Assembly (NCBI GenBank): GCA_002812745.2
Contig: NCSJ02000067.1
Coordinates: 62,001 to 126,000, forward strand
DNA: 64,000 bases
Reading direction: 5' to 3'
Origin: Scytalidium lignicola
Lineage: Eukaryota; Ascomycota; Leotiomycetes
The translations under genes and the position numbers were made by a program. How positions within the stretch are numbered: position 1 is the stretch's first letter; the number at the start of each line of letters is the position of its first letter. Shown here piece after piece: positions 24,377-33,462 of the stretch. The notes under the pieces were generated by a model. That model saw only the letters and a list, made by a program, of their open reading frames with translations, searched no databases and was not told where the DNA came from.

Positions 24377-25164
24377 CCGTGCGGTGATAGAAGATAGATA
24401 CTACTGTAACTAATAGGGAGCGGGAGATGGCAGTCAGGCAGTCATGATTATTCGATTTTATTCGATTATTACTACAGCGTCACTACTGCACAAGCGTCAC
24501 TACCGCATCACAACAGAAGAAGTGTCGAGGGGTTCATGGACCAATCAGCGCGGCGGCGAGGGTAGATGATTAATCAGCCGACTAGCATCGGAAGACTCCT
24601 AGGAAGTTATTTAATAAATAAGCATAAAAGTACAGAAATCTCCTATAAGATCTCGAAGTCAAGTTGTTCACATATAGTCCAAGAGCATAAAGTATATAAT
24701 TATTTCACTCCCAAAGTTTGATCACGATCCCTCAAAAGGCTGCCGAAGACCTACCTCATTGTCAGTGATGGAAGTCCTCGGTTGTCTCGCAGCCAAATCT
24801 TTTTGCATTATTTAGCTGCTAAAAATGGTAAGATTACATGTGTAATAGATGGCTAAATGAGCAGTACCATATATATGCGTCGCGTTGGTAGAGCCCAAAA
24901 CAACAACTCACTAATGGTTGACAGCTGGCTTACAGTATTATTATTGACTGTGTTAACAATTATCCGAACACAATGTAGGGTGGCAAAGGACAGAACGTTA
25001 TCGGCCATAGATAACATAACATAGAGGGTGACGTTATGTTAGCAAAAANGTCTCGCGTGAGCAAAGAGCCACTTTGCATAAGCAATACCCTCCAGCCAGC
25101 GTGAGCCTACGCCCGGTCGTAGCATCATCATTATCGCACACGAGACTCTCTGTGACCCAATCTA
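24377..25164. other. intergenic region upstream of bZIP gene
   Basis: Contains the 3' flank of the reductase and the promoter of the bZIP gene. Near 24450-24510 short imperfect repeats (ATTCGATTTT and GCGTCACTAC) occur twice each. An N follows an A run at 25050. No coding signal. Confidence 0.4.
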
Positions 25165-26654
25165 ATGCCCAGCTGTGCGCCAGCCAATATGACTTTACAC
25201 AACAGCAGTGACTCCCCGGAGAAGAGATCGTTGGGTGCAAAAAAGCCCATCTCGGCGGATCGCCGCATGCAGAATCGCAAGGCCCAAAAGGCATACCGTG
25301 AGTCTTCCTTCAACGACCAGCATCATGGATCACTTACCTTTCCACAGGTGATCGGAAACGAGAAAGATTGCGGCAGTTAGAGGACGCCGTAGCCTCTCAA
25401 GAGAACGCTCGTGCGGCGCAACTGCCAGCTCTGCCGTCTGCCAGCTCATGGTCATCTGCCTCTGCGTCAAGTAGCAAAACGGTAGAATCAAACTTGAGCA
25501 CCTTCTCTCTGTTTCCTGATCTGTCCCTGCAACAACATCATCTAGAAGCATCGCCCGAAGATCTCTACAGCTCCAGCAGCGAGCTATACTGGAATGACGC
25601 CAGCGGGTGGCTGGACCCAACACTGTCAGAGATCCCCTTGTCATCCGTGAACATGAACATGAGGGAAGACGACGAATTGATGCCGCAGATAGGCTTTGAA
25701 GAGCAGAGCCCGATCTTATCAGGCAGTACCGACGCCGAGAATCAATACAACATCCAACAGGATCTGGTTTCACGCCCTTCTGAACAGGTACAACGCGATT
25801 CAGGGAGTCAACCGCCGCTGCAACTCCAGACGATGTCCAAGCACACCAATCCCAAGCGCGTCAATCCGAAAGTCATTCAGATCTATCGACCTAGCGGGAA
25901 AGAATTTTCCGCCATTCCCCGACTCGTACGAGAATACTTCACATCTCTCCCGCAGGTGACAAGGGAAAATCTCTATAAACTAGCCAAGAAGGGCGACTTC
26001 AGCTTTGTGGATATCGTCGTGTCCATGATGGAGGCCACAACCGGCTACGGCACACGACAATCAGAGCCGCCATCGCTGATGATGCAAAACATTCTGGAGC
26101 CGTCGTCCTCCTACTCCCCATACCGCAACGTCCTTCGCATCGCACGATTCTCCTACTTTGCCGCTCTCTTCACCAACTTCAGCTCGCTGGGCTTCGACTT
26201 CTCCCTGTTCCTGGATGAGACCAGCATTTCTCCTTTCTTCGGCCGATCCGATGTCGACATCATCAACGCGAACGTGCCGGCCAGTCTCCGTCCGCTCCCT
26301 TCGCAACTCACCATTCGACACCATCCATACCTCGACGCGCTACCCTTTCCCAGCTTCCGTCGTCGTGCACTGGCCGCCGTGTCGACGGATCCTCCGCTAC
26401 TTGACGAGGATGAGTTCTGCATCGACTTGGTGCTGAACGACGGGCTCGTGTGCTGGGGTTCGGCTGACCAGAAGGGTATGGACCACGGCACTCCCTGGGA
26501 TAGTCACAGCTGGGAGGCCAAGGAGTGGTTTCTCCGGAAATGGTGGTGGCTCGTCGGCGGCCCGGACAGCGAGCTCCTGCAGAGTTCCAAGTGGTGGGCA
26601 TCACAACGGGGGGAACATATCACTCTTTGTAACTCTAAAGATAAGAGTCGGTAG
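25165..26654 (+). CDS. bZIP transcription factor with DUF3425 domain
   Basis: Nuclear regulator of the large mould-specific bZIP class, 479 aa. Exons 25165-25297 and 25348-26654; the 50-bp intron splits the basic region, which reads RRMQNRKAQKAYRDRKRERL after splicing (NxxAQxxYRxRK signature). A short leucine zipper follows (RLRQLEDAVASQ), then a low-complexity Ser/Gln-rich stretch. The C-terminal DUF3425-type domain starts at about residue 230 (FSAIPRLVREYFTSL...) and ends in the Trp-rich block WDSHSWEAKEWFLRKWWWL. The Met at 25189 is an alternative start. Located between the reductase and the dehydrogenase, it is a candidate local regulator; this is inference. The coding DNA is GC-rich and shows no RIP damage. 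Confidence 0.88.
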
Positions 26655-27466
26655 CTAATTTAGTTGAAAATTTTTTGCTGCTCAGTATTATGAAGCGCAT
26701 GATATAGATAGTTGGGAGTTCATGTGCATTACTATTCATGTAGATAATAATACGGCATAACTATCCCTACAAAAATAAAGACAATTTTTTAATCTTACTC
26801 CGCGATCTCCTTGAAACTTTTTCAACCTCCATTAGTTGTTACCTTTTTACACAGCATAGTTCGGATGAACCTGAGTTTGCACGAGTGAAATGTAGGCTGG
26901 TAAAACCACGTTATTGCAATTAACTATAGATTGTTAAGACAATATATAGAGAAGTGGCCGTTTGCAAGAGCATATTATTGTATTGTATCCAAACCCTTAT
27001 TCTCAGAAGGCTATTGAAAAAATGGTCTCGATAGAGCGAGCAGTGTCTCATTTCACGTATTGAGTAGATATTGGAATGAATTGCTTACGGCAGCAACCAT
27101 TGAATAACTACTACCATAGAGCAATTCCCGTATGCAACCATCTTGTAATCGTATTTGGTTTCACTTGGGCTGTCGATGATGCTATTTGCCTCTCTAGCGT
27201 TGGTAGCGTCATCATTGTGCTAGAGACGAGTTGGATTACTCCAGACATCTTCGTCGCCACCCAATCCGCCTATTGATGCCGTACACCGAAGTCTGGAACA
27301 TCCTTCGCGTCAGCACCTTCACGCGTTTGGTACCGGGAAAACAGATATAAAACCCGTTAGTATCATGACGGATAGATGTAATTCATTCATTCACGCTCTA
27401 TCACCATCGTCGACCATATAAAACAGATATACAAAAGCCAACGAAACTAAACAAAACTTCTACGAA
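26655..27466. other. intergenic region upstream of the dehydrogenase
   Basis: AT-rich 3' flank of the bZIP gene, then promoter of the short-chain dehydrogenase. No recognisable exon, repeat or RNA gene. A 66-codon frame at 27076-27276 lacks any motif. Confidence 0.4.
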
Positions 27467-28614
27467 ATGGCGAAATTCGAATTCAACACCACCTCCGATG
27501 AGGCCTCCGAAGCCCTCAAAGGTGCAATCACCGGGAAAACCAGTGAGTTCAATCCTGCTTACCAGTTGCTGTAAACGCGCCACATTGCTAATCTGAACAT
27601 TTACAGTCATTGTTACTGGTGTTAGTCCCAACTCCCTGGGAGCCGACACCGCCAGAGCCATCGTGGCCCAGAAGCCTGCGCAGCTCATCATAGCCAGTCA
27701 GTCCGAGGCCAAGATGCAAGAAGTGATCAAATCCTTAGAGATCCCCACGGGGACGATTGTTCGCCCTGTCGTGCTGGACCTCAGCTCAGTCGATGCCGTT
27801 CGCAAAGCCGCCGCTGAGGTATCCAGCTTTGTCAAGGTCATCGACGCTATCATCTGCACCGCCGGCGTTATGGCCGTGCCCACATACCAAAAGTCTAAAG
27901 ACGGCATCGAGCTGCAGTTTGCTGTCAACTACCTAGGTCACTTCCTCTTTATCAACCTGCTGATGGATCAGATACTCGCTGGCGACGCCACAGTGGTGAT
28001 CTACAACAGCGAAGCGCACACGCGCGCCAACCTGGGCTTCCTCGACGACCTCAGCTACAATGACGGCAAGGACTACGAGAAGTGGACGGCCTATAGCAAC
28101 TCCAAGGCCTGCGACATCCTTCTTTCCGTCGGGTTGGTTCAGCACTTTGGCAAACGTGGCCTTCGCTCATTCTCCGTCGACCCAGGCGTCATCCTCACCA
28201 CGGCGCTGACCCGAAGTGTGCCGCAGGAAGATTATCTCACTCTAGGTGAGATCTTTGTTCCCTCCCTTTTCCCACTGCAGAATACGTATTGGTACTAATG
28301 AGTTTTCAGGCTGGGTTGACGAGAAAGGCAACCTCAATCCTGCCATTAAGACCAAGACATCTTCCCAGGGCGCATCGACCGGTATCATAGCAGCATTCGA
28401 CCGTACTCTCTCCAGTATGTATTCTCAAGATTATTCATAATTTGTTTTCTTTTGCTTCTAGAAAACTCTAGGCTAATGTCTATTAGATGACAAGGGCTTC
28501 TTCCTTGTAGATGGTGTTTTGACTGAGCAGGGCCTGTCATCCGCCGCTGTTGATCCTACGACGGCGGAGAAGCTATGGAAGATTAGTGAGAAATTAGTCA
28601 AACAGACCTTCTAG
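27467..28614 (+). CDS. short-chain dehydrogenase/reductase
   Basis: NAD(P)-dependent oxidoreductase, 315 aa, related to the retinol-dehydrogenase/WWOX-like group. Exons 27467-27542, 27607-28245, 28310-28414 and 28487-28614, all phases consistent. The cofactor motif reads TGVSPNSLGADTARAI: the usual TGxxxGIG is degenerate, with Ser-Leu in place of the second glycine pair. CTAGVMAVP corresponds to the NNAG motif, NYLGHFLFINLL is conserved, and the active-site YxxxK is YSNSK. It lies directly after the bZIP gene on the same strand and may belong to the reductase/export group. The substrate is unknown. Confidence 0.88.
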
Positions 28615-29311
28615 ATTAATGGTCTACCTTTGAAATAAAAAAANGTTTGTCAACACGGAAGCAGAGTAGGAAAGTTGTGTACAAGTGTAATCGGGTTAAA
28701 AAAAAAATTAAACCGTTGAAAGTTAGTAGCTAGTACAGATGGCGTTCAACTACATTTAGCTACCGTACATCTTCCTAAGATGTTTTTTCCCCTTTCGCCT
28801 TTGACACTACTGATGTTGCAACTGCTGAAGCACTTGATTATCGTTAAACCAATTACATTTGCCCATCTTATTACAGCAACTAATTGGATGATTTGTTCTG
28901 CTTACGGTGCTTACTCTATGTGGAGGCATCGTGTAAGCACTCAAAATGTGGCTGCGGAAGCTATTCCAATTACGGCTGAGCTTACCGATACCCTGCATCT
29001 GAAGGTACCGTAATCCAATAAGAATGCAAGTTTTTCATCATCGAGTGTGAATTGACGGCTTAGTCTCTTTAGGTTTAGATCCCATTGAGTTCTCATATGA
29101 CGTTAAGTGAGAAATATATACATAAGTTTATCTTAACAATCTCTCAAAATAGAAAGAATAATACCGAATTAATTGGTAAATACTGGAATATTAATCTATT
29201 TTATAGTTTAACTTATACTATAAGATTTTGTTTAATGAAAATTGTGGAATATTTAACAATGATTTCTATATTAAGCATTATATAATGATTTTTTTTNAGT
29301 AATAATTGTAA
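28615..29311. other. intergenic DNA left of the solo LTR
   Basis: The 3' flank of the dehydrogenase, then an AT-rich stretch. A 77-codon plus-strand frame at 28780-29013 overlaps a 63-codon minus-strand frame; neither has a recognisable domain. Ns at 28645 and 29297 follow homopolymers. Confidence 0.4.
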
Positions 29312-29316
29312 GTTAC

Positions 29317-29683
29317 TGTCGATTCACCTCTACGGTGAACGTACGTCCTTCTACTCTAGAGAAGGCTATACGTGTTGATTCATGGTTATTCGTTGTTAAC
29401 TAGAGGCAGGCTCGAACTGACGGCTGATAATAGGGGGAGTACTGCTATGCAGTACCGTCCTAACTAACCGCAATTGAACTAGCCTTATCTAATCTACCTG
29501 TGCGGCTGATTTACAGTAGGATGCAATATGTTTGAATACCCCTGTGACAACAAAAGCTGTGATTGGCTCTTCCTATTTATATAACGACCTGATTTGCTAG
29601 TAGGATAGAAGTAGAGAAGGGTATTCAAACATTTTGCATCCTACTGTACACGTGACTCTAGCTTACATGTGACTGTGCTAACA
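29317..29683 (-). mobile_element. solo LTR of a Ty1/copia-type element
   Basis: Read on the minus strand it starts TGTTAGCACAG and ends GGTGAATCGACA, flanked by a perfect 5-bp target duplication (plus-strand GTTAC at 29312-29316 and 29684-29688). A RIP-decayed homologue stands at 58073-58300, adjacent to a copia polyprotein, which identifies the family. Without the inserted MITE (29514-29646 plus one TA) the LTR is about 232 bp. No internal region is present, so it is probably the product of LTR-LTR recombination. Confidence 0.8.
29514..29646. mobile_element. Tc1/mariner-type MITE inside the solo LTR
   Basis: 133-bp element flanked by TA at 29512-29513 and 29647-29648. The ends form an inverted repeat of about 28 bp (CAGTAGGATGCAATATGTTT at the left; the right end has one mismatch), and the outer bases CAGT match Tc1-type termini. 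It has no coding capacity. The homologous LTR at 58073 lacks it, which defines the empty site. Confidence 0.85.
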
Positions 29684-29688
29684 GTTAC

Positions 29689-30161
29689 TTTTATAAATGA
29701 AATATTATGATAAGTTATAATATTAGCTTTTATACTATAGTAATTTCTATATACTATAAAGTTTTGATTGACTTGTAGAAGAGCAATTAACTTATATATA
29801 GTACAGTATTTACTAATTAATTTGGTATTCGTTGATTGAGAATCCATTGATTTTAAGTGGTTGATTTTGAGTAATTTTATTAAGTGATTGAGGAGGAGTA
29901 AAAGTTTGCGGATCCAAAGGTTGGAGAGTTAATGAAAAATACCCTACCATAAAGAATGCTACCCAATGCACTCGTTTCCGACTCCAACGCAGCACTCCAC
30001 TTCATACACTGACCCGTTTTAGTGATCGCATTCAGGGCTTCCCGGCGCATCAGCATCGACAGAAGGACCTACGACTTCAGACAAAATCCCAATGTAGGGT
30101 CCTGAGCGAATGATGGTCCATACCAGACAATATTTCCTTAGGGGGAAACGAGAAATGAAAT
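29689..30161. other. intergenic DNA, 3' flank of the 30162 gene
   Basis: AT-rich from 29690 to 29900, then more balanced DNA that is probably the 3' untranslated region of the minus-strand gene at 30162. Nothing else recognised. Confidence 0.4.
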
Positions 30162-31165
30162 TTAATTCAGTGAATGCACTACTTTTCCTTTTAACTCTGC
30201 AAGTCGGGCAATGCTCTGTGGGAAGAAATGCCGACCAATACCGTACTGTTCAATACGATCTCTTGTTTCAACGAGATCTCTAAGCGCGACAGAGACCCAG
30301 TCCTCGGCCTTTTCTCTCCGGACTCCCCTTCTCTTAAATCGGTTCTTCAAGTCCGCCCTCCGGAACTTCTTAATCTTGCTATACTCGCTTTTGTTCGGAC
30401 GCTTCTCGCCCAGCATCTTGAGGAAATATAAGAGCTCACCTTCGTCCTCGGAAGCCTCTACATTGAATTCCTCTTGCGCAGCTTGAGGAATTCCATCGTC
30501 ACCGATAGCGCCATGTCTCCTGTTGATGATTTCGACCATCACGTCATCCATTTCTCTGAATGGTTCCTGCGTTCCCCCAAACCCACTTGACTTGAAACAT
30601 GTCTCCACATCCCCATAAGAGTGTTCCCCAATATACATCAGGAGGTTGAAAGCCGCTGGTGGCGAGGAATCCAAGATTTTTTTAGTAATTGGAAGGAATG
30701 AGCTAGCCATTACGCTAGAAATTGTATCTGAGGTCTGAACACGATAAGTGAATGGGCAAGAAATTTCAAGCAGATAAGACCAACCACGCCATGAAACTCG
30801 GTAGGATTAGGCTCTTGAAGCCGCAAAAGCTCATTAAACTTTTTATCAACAGATTTAATGGCCTCCTTATATTCTTCCTGGGCCGAGGTTGTCACTGTCG
30901 TCCTCTTCGGTGCCTTCTTCGAGACATTCTTTTTTGGACCTGTATGTCCTTTGGGGGAGATCACGGCAGAACCATGGGAGAGTTGATGCTCGTCAGAGCT
31001 GGAGGGCTGTGATAAAGAGAAACCATATCGAACGTCAGAGGAAGCAATTTCCGCCTTTGAACGTTTAGGGTCTCTGTTTTGTTGGTCGTCGATGGTGGAA
31101 ACGCTGGCCCGTCTCTTTCTGGTCATGCTTGCGATTTCGGCGGGCAACTTTGAAGATTGACTCAA
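30162..31165 (-). CDS. basic protein of unknown function
   Basis: Two exons, 30788-31165 and 30162-30734, separated by a 53-bp intron (donor GTGGTT, acceptor TTCAG), give 316 aa. Without splicing each part stops shortly after the junction; spliced, the frame continues from ...EFHG into TSDTISSVMASS. The first third is basic and Ser/Lys-rich with KKNVSKKAPKR-like clusters, suggesting nuclear localisation. An acidic stretch NVEASEDEGE follows and the last third is rich in Arg/Lys with predicted helices (KIKKFRRADLKNRFKRRGVR). No known domain recognised. The Met at 31126 (MTRKRRASV) is an alternative start. Codon use is like the intact genes and there is no RIP damage. Confidence 0.65.
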
Positions 31166-31498
31166 TATCTAATACCTATTCGTAGAACACCGGGGGTGGG
31201 GGGGAAATACTTGGAAGTGAGTGGGTGAGTGAGAGTATATGTGTGTACGGAGTATGGGAGAGATCGTGTGCGTGTGCGCGATTGATGAATAAGGAGACGC
31301 GATGGGATGGGACGCGTCGCTCTAGACATGTATCCGATCATAAGTTTGGGCCCACAAAAAAAGGGTGCGGCTAAATCGACAACCACCAATAACGTAAATC
31401 CCCATTCAACCGATCACCCCACTTAACCGATCACTTTCCCACCACCTAAATGTTCAACACCAAATATTCAACTAACAACAACGTCTATTTGAATAAAT
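31166..31498. promoter_or_regulatory. promoter of the 30162 gene, purine-rich
   Basis: Just upstream of the start is a G-rich/GA-rich run (GGGGGTGGGGGGGAAATAC on the plus strand at about 31192) followed by GAGTGGGTGAGTGAGAG and TGTGTGCGTGTGCGCG. This skewed purine/pyrimidine tract is typical of fungal core promoters, though alternative structures are possible. The rest is the pogo element boundary. Confidence 0.35.
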
Positions 31499-32226
31499 CT
31501 AATGATTAGCTAAATTAGGACATTTGAGCCTATTATGTCCCACATTTCCACATTCTGAGCACTTTGGTGGCCGTCGTGGTGGTGTTGGCAATGAATTCTC
31601 GGATGTCAAAGGATTGGTGACCTCCAATACATTTTCCACCATAGTACTTGATTGAGCTAATACCTGAGCCTCCTGCCTTGTCAAAGAGCCTACATAAACT
31701 AATTGTTTCCTAGATCTACGTAGTTTTCGTTGCATTGAAGTATTTGCAGCTCTTAAATCTTCGATTTCCTTTGCTAAGAATACTGTATTATGCATAATTA
31801 ATTCACACCCTTTGACTAGTTGATTTAAAGCTCTTTTAGTAGGTGTAGAAAGGCTATTTTGTTCTCTGAGTAGTTGTCGAATACTCTGAGATTGCAATTG
31901 CAATTGAATAAGGTTATGAGGTGTTTCTAGAACCCATTGTATTCCAGAATTGCTGCTATGAGTACTCCTTGGAGGTATAAGAGTTTTATCAACCTGAATG
32001 CGCAATTTGGCTAGCACACGTTCTAGGTCATATGGAATCAACCCAATAGCTGCAAATCCATTCTGAATAGTTGTTGATTTGAAAGTTTGCTAACGTACAA
32101 TTGGATATAGCTCCAGGAAATCCTCCTTGTCGATATACTGAATTTTACCCTGCACTTTGCCTTTAAGTTGAGCACCATACATGCGTTTGAGAACCGAAAA
32201 ACAAGTGACATCAAGTGGTTGAAGAA
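31499..32226 (-). pseudogene. pogo-family transposase, C-terminal part
   Basis: The translation matches the C-terminal half of fungal pogo/Fot1-like transposases: HILQPLDVTCFSVLKRMYG, IDKEDFLELYP, then GLIPYDLERVLAKL, a coiled region, GSLTRQEAQVL, and a terminal CCHC zinc knuckle CSECGNVGHNRLKCP. One in-frame TAG (CGT-TAG at about 32095) interrupts it, and upstream homology stops exactly where the foldback MITE at 32227 begins. The DDE catalytic Asp residues and the N-terminal CENP-B-like DNA-binding domain are absent. Confidence 0.8.
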
Positions 32227-32633
32227 TATGTTCTGGCCCATTCGCCAACTTGGCCAGTTGGCCAACTGGCCGGCCCATTCACTAACCACAGACTTTTTTC
32301 CACTTTTTATAACTCATATCAGTAGCTTTTTGGTACTATTTTAATAGTAATAGATTCTACAAATTATAAACTTTAAAATGATATAAATAAAAACATAATT
32401 TTCAAATGATAAAAGAGTTAAAATGTATATATTTTATTTAACGTTTCTTCTAAGTATGTTTATAATTAAAATTTTATATCATTTTAAAGTTTATAATCTA
32501 TAAAATCTATTACAATCATAATTTTAGAAGAAAATCGTTATTAAAATGCTCAAAAAGTGGAAACAAGTCTGTGGTTGGTGAATGGGCCGGCCAGTTGGCC
32601 AACTGGCCAAGTTGGCGAATGGGCCAGAACATA
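32227..32633. mobile_element. foldback MITE, copy 2
   Basis: 407-bp element whose two halves are complementary almost end to end. The outer 80 bp (TATGTTCTGGCCCATTCGCC...) match the right arm with about two mismatches; inside each arm is the 20-bp palindrome of GGCCAGTTGG and its complement. The AT-rich interior carries the same core as copy 1 (TTTAAAATGATATAAAT facing its complement). Bounded by TA. No coding capacity. It interrupts the pogo transposase at 31499-32226. Confidence 0.85.
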
Positions 32634-33236
32634 TACTTGTTTACTATAACTACAGACGGCTTTACTTCCACATAAACCCAGCGAGAGTGACCAGACCCAC
32701 CCCACGTGACCGTGCCGTAGGAAGTCTCGTAACATAAATGTTAATAAATGATATCCAGACTAAGAATTATTTAACAAGTAAAGAATGTTAAAATAAATAT
32801 TGTTAAAATAAATGCTAATTTTAAATATATATTAATAAGAGAAGTAATAACAATACTATATTTAATGTTATTCTTATCAAATATACTAAATAAAGTAATA
32901 TAAGCATTATTATTTTGTATAAGAAGTCTTAAAGCNTTAAAAATNATTAACTAGAAATATAAGTATATACTATATATTAATAAATGTTAAGAAGAAGGAT
33001 AAATTATCTAAACAAGTAGTTTTAAGAGTAATAATGTTTATACTTACAATTAAAGTAAAATTATTACTTGTTTTTATAAGATAAAGATTAGAATATGTTA
33101 AATAAGAATTAAAATCAAACTAATTAAGATTATTAATAATATAATTAATAATACTTGTATTTACAATCTATTAATTATGTATAAATATAGAAAAAGTTAT
33201 AAGATTGACAATAACCAAATTAGTAAAGTAAAGGTT
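32634..33236. other. AT-rich target DNA of the gypsy insertion
   Basis: From about 32750 the sequence is strongly AT-rich with many stops in all frames, similar to the DNA after 40482. It is probably the left part of an older decayed repeat into which the gypsy element inserted. Ns at 32936 and 32945. Confidence 0.45.
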
Positions 33237-33241
33237 AATAA

Positions 33242-33462
33242 TGTTAAGAACCTGAAGGTGGATCCTCAGAGCCGCACTGTAGTAATGGAGGAGACTTGCT
33301 TAGTCATCCTTAGAGTAGCGAAGTCATGTGCTTACTTGTACATTAACATTGCCAAGGGGAGAAGAGCTCTTCAAGAATTAGTCTGTACAATACATACACC
33401 TTATCCTCTTGCATCTTGACGTTGGTTTGCTGTTTAGGACTAATCGTCTATAATCCTTAACA
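33242..33462 (+). repeat. 5' LTR of the gypsy element
   Basis: 221 bp from TGTTAAGAACC to CCTTAACA. The same length as the 3' copy with no indel; roughly 24 differences, all transitions, with T here mostly opposite C in the 3' LTR. Confidence 0.93.

Noticed and set aside
25330..25773. 147-codon minus-strand open frame inside the bZIP gene
   Set aside because: A shadow frame in GC-rich coding DNA; the plus frame carries the bZIP signature.
29397..29475. A functional tRNA gene
   Set aside because: D-, anticodon- and T-like arms can be drawn, but there is no acceptor stem, the loop lacks U33, and the sequence is part of an LTR.
33177..33419. 80-codon plus-strand open frame
   Set aside because: It starts in AT-rich flank and runs into the 5' LTR; the LTR explains the sequence.
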